A stretch of 64,000 bases of DNA, from contig NZ_JASISS010000002.1 of assembly GCF_030063195.1 (NCBI RefSeq), forward strand, positions 186,001 through 250,000, read 5' to 3'. Within the stretch, counting starts at the first letter, position 1. The number at the start of each line of letters is the position of its first letter. Made by a program: the position numbers and the translations under genes. Of the stretch, positions 54,403 through 63,705 are shown one piece after another. Under the pieces are notes generated by a model, which had not been told where the DNA came from, ran no database searches, and saw nothing but the letters and a program-made list of their open reading frames with translations. This DNA is from Cryobacterium sp. PH31-AA6. Lineage in GTDB: Bacteria; Actinomycetota; Actinomycetes; Actinomycetales; Microbacteriaceae.

Positions 54403-55641
54403 CTAATTCTCCGCTGAGGCCAGCACGCCCGGATGGCTGAAGCGCCACTCCGGTCCGGGGTCGCTGATCGTCTTATCGAGCACGAGCGGCACGCTCACGA
54501 TCTTGCCGCCCACGGTGAAGTCGACCGCTCCCACCGCGTCACCGGCGTCACCGAGCGTGATCGGGCGCGCCACGGCAGAGGCGGTCACCGGGGTATCGGA
54601 CCAGACGAGAGCGGATGCCGCCTCGGCGGTGACCGCCTGACTGTCCTGGCCCCATTTCGTCCCGTAAGAGGCATAGGCCGCTCCCTTGTCGGTCAGGGTG
54701 ACTTCCCGGAACCCGGGCTTGACGCTCTCGATCAGGGCCGTGATCCCGGCGTTCAGCTCGGTGTGGGTGTCGCCGCCGAGCATGACGCCGACCAGCGTGA
54801 CGGTTTCAGCACCGACGGCGAATTCCGCGGAGAAGAGCAGGCAGGCTCCGGCTTCGTCGGTGGTGCCGGTCTTCAGCCCGGTCACACCGTTCTTGCCGAG
54901 GAGCTTGTTGGTGTTGGTGACGGTCCCGATGGTGGGCAGGTCGGCGGTGCGCTCCGAGACGATGGAGGCCAGCGCCGGATTCGCGAGGACGAGTTTGCCG
55001 ATTTCGATCAGGTTCGCGGGGCTGCTCTTGCTGCCCGGCGAGAGACCGCTCGTGTCGGCCACGGCCGTCGCGTCGAGGCCGTGCGCGTCGAGCCAGTCCT
55101 GCGCGGCCGCGAGATAGGCGTCCATCGAGCCGAACGCCCAGACGGCCAGGGACACGCTGTAGTTGTTCGCCGAGGGCAGGATCATCGCTTCCATGGTCTG
55201 GCGCTGGGTGAGTACCATCCCCGCGGAGACGGGCGCGACCGAGCCGTCCTCGGCGATGGTGTCGTAGTAGATGTCGACGTCCTTGTCGGTGAAACGGATC
55301 TCCGGGCCGGGCTCCGTGCCGGTCAGGGGCTTCTTCTCCAACACGACGAGTGAGGTGATCATCTTGGTGATGCTCGCGATGGGAACGGTGTCCTGTGTTC
55401 CGGCGGAGCCGAGCACGCCGGGGTAGCCGACGGCACCGATGGCACCGAAACCCTGGCCAGGCCAGCTCAACTCGGCGACGGGCTGGGTGAGGGCGGCCGG
55501 CTGGCTGAGTGCGGCCGTGACCTCAGGGACCGGGGCCAGGCCGGTGCCGGCGAGATAACCGACGCCGCCGAGGAAGACGACGAGAACCCCGACGAAGGCC
55601 AGGCGTCGGCGGCGGAAGGTCTGTTCTCGGGTCAGCGACAT
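54403..55641 (-). CDS. D-alanyl-D-alanine carboxypeptidase (low-molecular-weight PBP)
   Basis: 412 residues. One membrane anchor lies at about 13-33, so it is a type II membrane or secreted protein. Active-site motifs are SITK with S90, SAN (157-159) and KTG from K257. A C-terminal beta domain of about 110 residues follows. It trims the terminal D-alanine from peptidoglycan stem peptides. The start overlaps the methyltransferase stop by one base. Confidence 0.93.
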   Translation of the reverse strand: MSLTREQTFRRRRLAFVGVLVVFLGGVGYLAGTGLAPVPEVTAALSQPAALTQPVAELSWPGQGFGAIGAVGYPGVLGSAGTQDTVPIASITKMITSLVVLEKKPLTGTEPGPEIRFTDKDVDIYYDTIAEDGSVAPVSAGMVLTQRQTMEAMILPSANNYSVSLAVWAFGSMDAYLAAAQDWLDAHGLDATAVADTSGLSPGSKSSPANLIEIGKLVLANPALASIVSERTADLPTIGTVTNTNKLLGKNGVTGLKTGTTDEAGACLLFSAEFAVGAETVTLVGVMLGGDTHTELNAGITALIESVKPGFREVTLTDKGAAYASYGTKWGQDSQAVTAEAASALVWSDTPVTASAVARPITLGDAGDAVGAVDFTVGGKIVSVPLVLDKTISDPGPEWRFSHPGVLASAEN

Positions 55642-56471
55642 CAGTCGATTCTACCGAAGCCGGGAGTGGGGACGCGCAGCGCGTACAGGGCGACGGCGCT
55701 GGCCGACGCGACATTGAGGGAGTCGACGCCGTGCAGCATCGGGATCGTCACGACCGTGTCTGCGGCGGAAATGGCCTGCGGGCTGAGCCCGTCTCCCTCC
55801 GCGCCGAGAATCAGCGCCAGGCGCTCCGGCGGATCGGCGGCGAAGGTTTCGAGACTGACGGCGTTGTCCGAGAGGGCAAGCGCGGCGAGGTGGAATCCGG
55901 CCTGGTGGAGAAGTGGGGCGGCATCGGCCCACTCCGGCAGCCTGGTCCAGGGAACCTGGAGCACGGTTCCCATGCTCACCCTGACGCTCCGCCGGTAGAG
56001 CGGGTCGGCGCAGCGCGGGGTGATCAATACGGCGTCGGCTCCGAGGCCCGCCACGGAGCGGAAGATCGCGCCGACGTTGGTATGGTCGACGATGTCCTCG
56101 AGGATCACTATTCGGCGGGCATCCCGAATCAGGTCGGCGGCCGCGGCGAGCGGCGGCCGGTGCATTGCGGCGAGGGCGCCGCGGTGAAGGTTGTACCCGG
56201 TGAGCCGTTCGAGTACGGCGGCCTCGCCGACATAGACCGGAACGTCCGGCCAGGTTTCCAGGAGCGGCAGCACATCGGGCAACCACTGTTCCTGCACGAG
56301 CACGGACCTGGGCCGATGTCCGGCCGCCAGGGCACGCACGATGACCTTGCTCGACTCGGCGATGTACAGGCCGCCGGCCGGTTCGGCGACACGCCGCAGG
56401 GCGACATCCGTGAGTCGCGCGTAGTCGGAGAGACCGGGCAGGTCAAGGTCGGTGATGTGAACGATCTGCAC
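55641..56471 (-). CDS. TrmH/SpoU-family RNA 2'-O-methyltransferase
   Basis: 276 residues from a GTG with AAAGG 9 bases upstream. The N-terminal substrate-binding domain (about 1-110) precedes the SPOUT knot: DHTNVGAIFRSVAGLGADAVL (motif 1 with N and R), then LALILGAEGDGLSP (motif 2) and DSLNVASASAVALYAL (motif 3). It methylates a ribose in tRNA or rRNA using S-adenosylmethionine; the target is not evident. It is encoded ahead of the carboxypeptidase gene with a one-base overlap. Confidence 0.93.
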   Translation of the reverse strand: MQIVHITDLDLPGLSDYARLTDVALRRVAEPAGGLYIAESSKVIVRALAAGHRPRSVLVQEQWLPDVLPLLETWPDVPVYVGEAAVLERLTGYNLHRGALAAMHRPPLAAAADLIRDARRIVILEDIVDHTNVGAIFRSVAGLGADAVLITPRCADPLYRRSVRVSMGTVLQVPWTRLPEWADAAPLLHQAGFHLAALALSDNAVSLETFAADPPERLALILGAEGDGLSPQAISAADTVVTIPMLHGVDSLNVASASAVALYALRVPTPGFGRID

Positions 56472-56544
56472 CAGATGACGCCTTTCGAGGGAGTGAGCGA
56501 CTCCAGCCTGTCAGGAACGTCACCCAGACGAAAACCAGCGAGTT

Positions 56545-56550
56545 TAGACT
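56545..56550 (+). promoter_or_regulatory. -10 box of the sirtuin gene
   Basis: TAGACT, 24 bases before the ATG at 56575; the short leader contains GGAG. A similar TAGACTCG occurs at 60172 before the trehalose-synthase remnant. Confidence 0.45.
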
Positions 56551-56574
56551 CGGGTGTACAGAGGATGGAGCACC

Positions 56575-57426
56575 ATGACCACCGAGACGATTCCGGTCTC
56601 CGACGCGGTCGCCGCCGAGGCGCTGGACACCGTCGCCGAATTGCTGCGCGGCAAACAGACCGTGGTGCTCACCGGAGCCGGGATGAGCACTGACTCCGGC
56701 ATCCCCGATTACCGGGGTAAGGGCGCTCCGGTGCGCACCCCGATGAATTTTCAGACCTTCGTCGGTGACGAACGGGCGAGGAAGCGATACTGGGCCGGCA
56801 GCCACCTCGGCTGGCACCGCTTCCGGGCCGCCGAGCCCAACCTCGGCCACCGTTCGCTGGCGCGGCTCGAGCAGCACGGCGCCATCTCCGGCGTGATCAC
56901 CCAGAACGTCGACGGCCTGCACACGAGGGCCGGTTCCCGGCACGTCGTCGATCTGCACGGATCGATGGACCTCGTGGTGTGCCTGGCCTGTGGGCAGGCG
57001 TTCGGTCGGGACAGCGTCGCGGCCCGTCTCGAAGCGGCGAACCCGTTCCTGGAGTCTTCGGACTCGGTTCGGGTGGCCCCGGACGGCGACGCCGAGGTCA
57101 CCGACGTCGACGCGTTCGTCATCCCGGCCTGCACGGTCTGCGGCGGCATGCTCAAACCGAACGTCGTCTTCTTCGGCGAGCTTGTGCCGACGGTCAAGTT
57201 CACCGAGGCCACCGCTCTGGTCGCCGGGGCGGAGGCGCTCGTCATCGCCGGGTCGTCGCTCGTGGTGAATTCGGGCATCCGCCTGCTCGAACAGGCGAGA
57301 CGCCGCAAACTGCCGATTGTGGTCATCAACCGGGGATTCACCAAGGGCGATGGGCGGGCGCTGATTAAGCTTGAGGCCGGGACGTCGGAGACGCTCGCGG
57401 GTCTCGCGGTCCGTCTGGTCGGCTGA
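56575..57426 (+). CDS. Sir2-family NAD-dependent protein deacylase
   Basis: 283 residues from the ATG at 56575 (GGAG 5 bases upstream). NAD-binding GAGMSTDSGIPDYRG is at 34-48, TQNVDGLHTRAG at 109-120, and catalytic H128 in DLHGS. The zinc cysteines are CLAC (136, 139) and CTVC about 50 residues later. GSSLVVNSG closes the Rossmann part. It removes acyl groups from lysines at the cost of NAD. A histidine-phosphatase gene follows 32 bases downstream. Confidence 0.95.
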   Translation: MTTETIPVSDAVAAEALDTVAELLRGKQTVVLTGAGMSTDSGIPDYRGKGAPVRTPMNFQTFVGDERARKRYWAGSHLGWHRFRAAEPNLGHRSLARLEQHGAISGVITQNVDGLHTRAGSRHVVDLHGSMDLVVCLACGQAFGRDSVAARLEAANPFLESSDSVRVAPDGDAEVTDVDAFVIPACTVCGGMLKPNVVFFGELVPTVKFTEATALVAGAEALVIAGSSLVVNSGIRLLEQARRRKLPIVVINRGFTKGDGRALIKLEAGTSETLAGLAVRLVG

Positions 57427-57458
57427 CCCGGCCCATGCTCGAGGACGGAACGGCGGCA

Positions 57459-58058
57459 ATGACCAGACTCTCGATAGTGCGGCACGGGCAGACCGAGTGG
57501 AACCTGCGGACCAGGATTCAGGGCAGCACGGATATTCCGCTCAACTCGACCGGTCGCGCCCAGGCTGCCGAGACGGGCCTGCGTCTGCGCGCCAGGCACT
57601 GGGACGCTGTCGTGACGAGCCCCCTGGATCGGGCGCACGAGACGGCACGGATCCTGGCCGGCGAGTTGGGACTTGCCCAGCCTGAGGTGGTTGCGGCGCT
57701 CACCGAGCGTCATCACGGCCAGATCGAGGGGCTCACTTTCGCCGAACGTCAGTCCCGCTTCCCCAACGGCGTCGCGGTGCCCGGCCTGGAGACACGGCAG
57801 GAGGTGCTGGACCGGGTGGTGCCGGCCCTCGGCCTGATCGCCGCGGCCCGACCGGGACAGGCCGTGCTCGTGGTCTGTCACGGCGGGGTGATCGGCACCC
57901 TGCTCCGCGAGAGCACGGGCGGAGAACGGCCACGGCACGACGAGCTCATCGCCAACGGCTCCGTGCACGACTTTGTCTGGCGTGATGGGCGGCTCGACCT
58001 CGAGTTCTTCGACGCGACCGTGCGTACCCTGGCGGAGAACACCCACTACACCGGCTGA
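57459..58058 (+). CDS. Histidine phosphatase family protein (phosphoglycerate-mutase-like)
   Basis: 199 residues from the ATG at 57459, which puts LSIVRHGQTEWN at the N-terminus as usual; an in-frame ATG at 57435 is the alternative. RHGQ holds the catalytic histidine (about 9). TSPLDRAHETA, ERHHGQIEGL (acid) and VVCHGGVIGTLLR (second histidine) complete the active site. It could be a broad phosphatase or an RNase H/cobC-like activity. It follows the sirtuin gene closely and is probably cotranscribed. Confidence 0.9.
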   Translation: MTRLSIVRHGQTEWNLRTRIQGSTDIPLNSTGRAQAAETGLRLRARHWDAVVTSPLDRAHETARILAGELGLAQPEVVAALTERHHGQIEGLTFAERQSRFPNGVAVPGLETRQEVLDRVVPALGLIAAARPGQAVLVVCHGGVIGTLLRESTGGERPRHDELIANGSVHDFVWRDGRLDLEFFDATVRTLAENTHYTG

Positions 58059-58079
58059 GAGCGGGCGGGCTGTCCAGGG

Positions 58080-59188
58080 TCAGTGCGGCGCGGCCTCGGC
58101 CGAGTCGGGATCAGAGGACGCAACAGAAGCCGGGGCCGTGTCCGTGATGAGCGCCAGCAGTGTTCGGGCGGATTCGGCCCAGGTGAACCGTCCCGCCGTG
58201 GTGATCGATCGCCGTGAGCGTTCGGCCCACTCCCCCGGCTGGTCCAGCCGGGTGACGGCCTCGACCAGGGCCCGCGGGTCCGTCGGGTGGAAGTAGAGCG
58301 CGGCATCTCCCCCGATTTCGCGGAAGATGGGGATGTCGCTGACCACGATGGGGATGCCCTGACTCATCGCTTCGACCAGGGGAATTCCGAATCCCTCGTC
58401 GAGGCTGGCGGTGACCAGCGCCGTCGCCCCGCGCAGCACCCTCGAGTACTCCTCGTCGCTGGCGCCGTCGTGGAAAATGAGCTTCGCCTGCGGGGCGAGC
58501 GCGGTCAACCTGGCGCGTTCCGGCCCGCCGACCCGGCTCATCAGGTGCAGTTCGTGTTCCGGCAACTCGGCGACGGCTCTCACGAGCGTATCCACGTTCT
58601 TGTACGGCATGAACGAACCCATGTAGACGAGCCGCCCGGTCTCCGCCGTCTCGCGGCGCACCGGACCCTGACCGAGCGCACCCGCGGCGTTGGGGACCAC
58701 GGTGACCGGCCGGTGGGTGAGATGATGTTTCCGGATCAGATCGCGGGTGGTGTCCGAGACCGTGACAATCGCGTCCGCCCGGTTCAGGAGCATCCGTTGC
58801 GGCCACCAGGCCAGGTGGTAGAGACGCCACAGCAGGCGCACGGCGGCGGGGAAATCCCGAGGTGGTGTGCGATTGCGGTAGTAGATCAGATCGTGCACGG
58901 TGAGGATGAGCCGGTAGCGGCGCCCCCAGGAGCCCATGGTCTGCATGGGGCTGAAGACGACGTCCGGGCGCAGCCGGTTGACCTGAAGGGCGACCAGGGG
59001 TTCCCGAATGCTGGTGGGGGCGCTCACGAGCTGCCAGGGCAGGGCGGGCAGGAGGGCCAGCTGCCGGTGGTCGCTGATCAGCATGATCACGGGGTGCAGC
59101 TTGCCGAGTTCGGTGACCAGACCGGCGGTGTACCGGCTGATCCCGTCATGCCGGTCGAACCGGGTGTAGCGACAATCCACGACGACCC

Positions 59189-59192
<4 letters not shown>
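58080..59192 (-). CDS. Glycosyltransferase family 4 protein
   Basis: 370 residues. The N-terminal GT-B domain begins MRVVVDCRYTRFDRHDGISRY with the glycine loop. The C-terminal domain shows YMGSFMPYKNVDTLVRAV, then SLDEGFGIPLVEAMSQGIPIV (the EX7E nucleotide-sugar site) and VSDIPIFREIGGDAALYF. Acceptor and donor are unknown; cell-surface or glycolipid mannosylation is common for this type in actinobacteria. The start overlaps the stop of the alpha/beta hydrolase by 4 bases. Confidence 0.92.
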
Positions 59193-60112
<920 letters not shown>

Positions 60113-60119
60113 CAGTCCC

Positions 60120-60125
60120 AGTTTA
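60120..60125 (-). promoter_or_regulatory. Leaderless-type -10 for the alpha/beta hydrolase
   Basis: On the minus strand TAAACT, seven bases, then the ATG at 60112. Confidence 0.45.
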
Positions 60126-60178
60126 GGGCTGACTCTGCACAGGGGCTGGACAGATGAGGTGCCGATGAATCTAGACTC

Positions 60179-60382
60179 GTGCTGCCCTACGGAGACTTCT
60201 ACGTGTGGAGCGACGACGACAAGAAGTATCCGTCCATCCGGATCATCTTCACCGACACCGACACCGAGGAATCCAATGCGGTCGGAGACGACGGACATCC
60301 CCAAGGCGGCCGGCTGCGGCGTGAGATCGGCCTGGGCGACACGATCTGGCTGCCCGACCGGGACGGTGGCGGCGGCCGGTGA
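60179..60382 (+). pseudogene. Remnant of trehalose synthase (treS)
   Basis: A 67-codon open frame from a GTG. The first 30 or so residues (YGDFYVWSDDDKKY and RIIFTDTDTEESN) match a highly conserved internal block of trehalose synthases, which reads GDFYVWSDxxxxY...RIIFxDTxxSNW. The match then stops, and the remaining residues look random (Gly- and Arg-rich). No catalytic parts are present. The upstream TAGACT resembles a promoter but no ribosome site is seen. It is best read as a gene relic rather than a functional short protein. Confidence 0.65.
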
Positions 60383-60395
60383 CGGTGGTCGCCCG

Positions 60396-60401
60396 TAGGC
60401 T
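60396..60401 (+). promoter_or_regulatory. Leaderless-type -10 for the exonuclease gene
   Basis: TAGGCT, six bases (GTGCCC), then ATG at 60408. This favours the ATG over the GTG at 60402. Confidence 0.55.
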
Positions 60402-60407
60402 GTGCCC

Positions 60408-61094
60408 ATGAGCAACTGGAGCGACACCCTGGCCGTATTCGACCTCGAGACGACCGGCATCGATGTGGAGACGAGCCGGATCGTGTCGGCGACCGTGGCC
60501 ATCATCGACCGGGAAGGGGCGGTGCTCGAACGGGTTGACTGGCTTCTCGACCCGGGCATCGAGATCCCCGCCCAGGCCACCAATGTGCACGGCATCACCA
60601 CCGAAGACGCCGTGGCGAACGGGAGAGGAGCCGCTGAGGGTGTCGCCGAGATCGTGGCGACGATTCGTGAGCACCTCGGTCGCGGACTGCCCCTGGTGGC
60701 CTACAACGCCCCCTACGACCTCACGCTGCTCAACCGGGAGTCGCTGCGCCACGGCGTTCTGCCGCTCGTGGCGCCCTCGCCGGTCGTCGACCCGCTCGTG
60801 ATCGACAAGGCCATCGACCGGTACCGTAAGGGCAAGCGCACCCTGGAAGTGACCAGTGCGTTCTATGGCGTCACCCTCGACGACGCGCATGATTCCGCGG
60901 CCGATGCGATCGCGGCGGGCCGGGTGGCGCAGGCCATCGTGCGCGCCCACGGGGGCAAACTCCCCGCCACTGTCACGGAACTGCACGAGCTGCAGGCGAA
61001 GTGGTCGCTCGAGCAGGCAGAGAGCTTCCAGGCGTACATGCGCCGAGAACGCGACCCGGAGTTCGTGGCGGCCGGCGGTTGGCCAGAACGCTGA
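60408..61094 (+). CDS. DnaQ-like 3'-5' exonuclease (DEDDh)
   Basis: 228 residues. Exo I is FDLETTGID with D12 and E14; Exo II is VAYNAPYDLTLL with its aspartate; Exo III is DDAHDSAADAIAAGRV with the histidine and last aspartate, five residues apart, the DEDDh type. The length suits a stand-alone proofreading-like or RNase T-like nuclease. The C-terminal 60 residues are charged. It stands alone, with its own -10 box next to the start. Confidence 0.93.
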   Translation: MSNWSDTLAVFDLETTGIDVETSRIVSATVAIIDREGAVLERVDWLLDPGIEIPAQATNVHGITTEDAVANGRGAAEGVAEIVATIREHLGRGLPLVAYNAPYDLTLLNRESLRHGVLPLVAPSPVVDPLVIDKAIDRYRKGKRTLEVTSAFYGVTLDDAHDSAADAIAAGRVAQAIVRAHGGKLPATVTELHELQAKWSLEQAESFQAYMRRERDPEFVAAGGWPER

Positions 61095-61121
61095 CCCGGC
61101 TCCCGGAACGCCGGTCACGTG

Positions 61122-61162
61122 AAAATGAAGAAGGCGACCAGCCGAAGCTGGTCGCCTTCTTC
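61122..61162 (-). terminator. Terminator of rpmE2 (minus strand)
   Basis: A perfect 16-base stem (61127-61142 with 61147-61162) around a CGAA loop. On the minus strand it is followed by ATTTTC, so it serves the L31 gene ending at 61201; the plus-strand side has no T-run. Confidence 0.8.
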
Positions 61163-61200
61163 GTTGCCGCGCGACGTGGCGCCGCGGGCCTGGGGCCTGG

Positions 61201-61452
61201 TTACTTGCCGAAGCCCTTGTAACGCGAGTTGAACTTCTCGACCCGTCCGGCGGAGTCCATGATGCGCTGCTTGCCGGTGTAGAACGGGTGCGACTCTGAG
61301 GAGATTTCCACGTCGATGACCGGGTAGGTGGCGCCGTCTTCCCAGTCGATGGTCTTGGAGCTGGAGACCGTCGAACGGGTAAGGAACGTCGCACCCGACG
61401 CGAGGTCGCGGAAAACCACGGGAGCGTACGTGGGGTGAATGTCAGACTTCAT
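61201..61452 (-). CDS. rpmE2: 50S ribosomal protein L31 type B
   Basis: 83 residues after AAGGAAG. It begins [16 protein letters not shown] and carries [30 protein letters not shown] in pieces, the type B signature. It has no cysteines, so it is the zinc-free form that replaces the zinc-containing L31 when zinc is scarce. Many actinobacteria control it by Zur; I found no convincing Zur box in the 158 bases upstream. It is a single-gene transcript with its own terminator. Confidence 0.97.
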   Translation of the reverse strand: MKSDIHPTYAPVVFRDLASGATFLTRSTVSSSKTIDWEDGATYPVIDVEISSESHPFYTGKQRIMDSAGRVEKFNSRYKGFGK

Positions 61453-61610
61453 GAAGACTTCCTTATTGCTGTTCGATTGGTGAGGTGCGCTTCGATCGGC
61501 GAGATCAGTCTCGCCAGGTGCGGCAGAAAAACTCTGTGGTCCTAGGACCGACTGTCGAGTTTAGCAGAACAAGGCCGCGGCGACGGCCATTTCGCCGGGG
61601 TGGGTGCCGG

Positions 61611-62393
61611 TCACACCGCTCGCGCGCTGTAGCGACCGTCGATTTCGTTCAATTCGATCGGCAGTCCGAACGTTTCGGTGAGCAAATCCGCGGTGAGCGC
61701 CTCGGCGAGTGGTCCGGCACTGACCACGCGGCCGCCGGAGAGGAGCAGCACGTGGGTGAAGCCGACCGGGATCTCCTCGACGTGGTGGGTGACCATGATG
61801 ATGGCCGGCGAGTTAGCTTCGCTGGCGAAACCGCCGAGCAGGCGAAGCAGTTCCTCACGGGCCCCCAGATCGAGGCTGGCGGCCGGTTCGTCCAGGAGCA
61901 GGGCTTCCGGGTCGGTCATGATCGCGCGCGCAATCTGCACGCGCTTCTGTTCCCCGTCGCTGAGCGTGCCGAATTTGCGTTCGGCGAGGTGGTCCAGGCT
62001 CCATTCGGCCAGCACCCGCAGCGCGCGGCGTTCGTCGATGGCCTCGTACTCCTCGTTCCAGCGTCCCGTCACCGAATAGGCGGCCGTCATGACGACATCG
62101 AGGACCTTCTCGTTCGCAGGGACCTTGCGTGCCATCGCGGTCGACGCGAAACCGATCCGGGGGCGCAACTCGAACAGGTCGGTGCCGCCGATCGGCTCCT
62201 CGAGAACCTCGGCGCGACCGCTTGACGGGTGCATCAGCGCCGCCGCAATCTGCAGCAGCGTCGTCTTCCCCGCGCCGTTCGGACCGAGAATGACCCAGCG
62301 CTCATTGTCATCAACGCTCCAGTTCACTGAGTCGAGGATGGTTGTGCCAGCCCGGACGACGGAGACGTCGGTGAAGTGAAGAACGTTGACCAT
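61611..62393 (-). CDS. Stand-alone ABC ATPase (YlmA-like)
   Basis: 260 residues. Walker A GPNGAGKT (37-44), signature LSDGEQKRVQIARAI, Walker B LLLDEPAASLDLG, and H-loop VTHHVEEIP. No permease is adjacent. The sequence belongs to the group of lone ATPases often called molybdate or iron ABC proteins without evidence; the partner, if any, is elsewhere. It is adjacent to glgA in the same direction but has its own promoter-like -10. Confidence 0.9.
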   Translation of the reverse strand: MVNVLHFTDVSVVRAGTTILDSVNWSVDDNERWVILGPNGAGKTTLLQIAAALMHPSSGRAEVLEEPIGGTDLFELRPRIGFASTAMARKVPANEKVLDVVMTAAYSVTGRWNEEYEAIDERRALRVLAEWSLDHLAERKFGTLSDGEQKRVQIARAIMTDPEALLLDEPAASLDLGAREELLRLLGGFASEANSPAIIMVTHHVEEIPVGFTHVLLLSGGRVVSAGPLAEALTADLLTETFGLPIELNEIDGRYSARAV

Positions 62394-62399
62394 ATAGCC

Positions 62400-62405
62400 A
62401 TGTTA
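62400..62405 (-). promoter_or_regulatory. Leaderless-type -10 for the ABC ATPase gene
   Basis: On the minus strand TAACAT, six bases, then ATG at 62393; no ribosome site is present. Confidence 0.5.
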
Positions 62406-62443
62406 TCTGCCGCCGCGGGGCGCCGGGCACGCCCGGCCGGTCG

Positions 62444-63625
62444 CTACAGCAGCGAGGCGTAGATCTCGCGGGTACGGGTGGCGATCTGGCTCCAGCTGAA
62501 CATTTCCTCCGCGCGGACCCGCCCGGCGCGGCCCATTCCGGCGGCGAGATCCGGATCGGAGAGCACCTCGACCAGGGTCCGAGCCAGATCGGCGACGAAA
62601 CGTTCAGGGTCGAGCGGCGTCCCGGTGCCGTCGGTCGCCTGGTCGATCGGCACGAGCCGTCCGGTGACGCCATCGGCGACGACCTCGGGGATTCCACCGG
62701 TTGCGGTGCCGACGACCGGCAGGCCGCAGGCCATCGCCTCAAGGTTGACGATTCCGAGCGGCTCGTAGACCGACGGGCAGACGAAGACGGTTCCGGCGGT
62801 GAGAACGGCCGCGAGCTCGTGTTGTGGGAGCAACCGATCGATCCAGACGACGCCGGTGCGCTCGCGTTGCAACGCCTCGACCCCGGCGGTGACCTCGGCG
62901 AGGATGCCGGGAGTGTCGGGCGCCCCGGCACAGAGGACAAGCTGTACGTCTGCGGGAAGGGTCGCGGCGGCCCGGAGGAGGTAGGGCAGGCCTTTCTGCC
63001 GGGTGATGCGGCCGACGAAGACCACGGAGGGTCGATCGGGGTCGATGCCCAGCGCGCGTACCGTATCGGTGTCGACGGTGGGCTTCCACCGTTCGAGGTC
63101 GATGCCGTTGTACACCGTCTGCACCCGGGACTCGTCCAGTGCCGGGTAGCTGCGGAGGATGTCGCGGCGCATGCCATCGCTGACGGCGATCACGGCATCC
63201 GCACCCTCGAACGCTGTGCGCTCGATCCAGCTGGACACCCGGTAGCCGCCGCCGAGCTGTTCGGCCTTCCACGGCCGAAGCGGTTCCAGGCTGTGCGCCG
63301 TGACCACGTGCGGCACCCCGTGGAGCAGCTTGGCGATGTGGCCGGCTCCGTTCGCGTACCAGGTGTGCGAGTGCACGATATCGGCACCCTGCACGTCCTG
63401 GGCCATCTGCAGGTCGACGCCCAGGGTGGCCAGCGTCGCGTTTGCGTCCGCGAGTTGGGCGGGGACGCCGTAGGCGAAGGTGTCGGCGGCTTCTCGTGGA
63501 GCACCGAAACAGCGAACGACCACCTCGATGTCCGTGCGCAGGGCTCGCACGAGTTCGGCAACGTGCACGCCGGCTCCGCCGTAAATCTCCGGGGGGTATT
63601 CCTTGGTCAACAGATCCACTCGCAT
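62444..63625 (-). CDS. glgA: Glycogen synthase, actinobacterial GT4 type (GlgA/GlgM)
   Basis: 393 residues. [22 protein letters not shown] is the N-terminal donor/acceptor loop of this class. [11 protein letters not shown] and [21 protein letters not shown] follow, then [17 protein letters not shown], and [22 protein letters not shown] (EX7E). Enzymes of this branch use ADP-glucose; in mycobacteria the homologue makes maltose-1-phosphate for the GlgE pathway, so either product is possible. It is divergent from glgC with only 80 bases between the starts. Confidence 0.95.
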   Translation of the reverse strand: MRVDLLTKEYPPEIYGGAGVHVAELVRALRTDIEVVVRCFGAPREAADTFAYGVPAQLADANATLATLGVDLQMAQDVQGADIVHSHTWYANGAGHIAKLLHGVPHVVTAHSLEPLRPWKAEQLGGGYRVSSWIERTAFEGADAVIAVSDGMRRDILRSYPALDESRVQTVYNGIDLERWKPTVDTDTVRALGIDPDRPSVVFVGRITRQKGLPYLLRAAATLPADVQLVLCAGAPDTPGILAEVTAGVEALQRERTGVVWIDRLLPQHELAAVLTAGTVFVCPSVYEPLGIVNLEAMACGLPVVGTATGGIPEVVADGVTGRLVPIDQATDGTGTPLDPERFVADLARTLVEVLSDPDLAAGMGRAGRVRAEEMFSWSQIATRTREIYASLL

Positions 63626-63631
63626 GCAGTA

Positions 63632-63637
63632 AAGCTA
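63632..63637 (-). promoter_or_regulatory. Leaderless-type -10 for glgA
   Basis: On the minus strand TAGCTT, six bases (TACTGC), then ATG at 63625; no ribosome site. Confidence 0.55.
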
Positions 63638-63693
63638 GCGCAGGCGGACCGAAGACACACCCATCCGTGCTGGTCCGGTGCCCCGGTTGGCCC

Positions 63694-63699
63694 TACTGT
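63694..63699 (+). promoter_or_regulatory. Leaderless-type -10 for glgC
   Basis: TACTGT, six bases (AAGGGT), then ATG at 63706. The AAGGG lies too close to act as a normal ribosome site, which also favours a leaderless message. Confidence 0.5.
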
Positions 63700-63705
63700 A
63701 AGGGT

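Noticed and set aside
61538-61549. 12-base palindrome GGTCCTAGGACC upstream of rpmE2
   Set aside because: It does not resemble a Zur box and no second copy was seen; kept only as a note.
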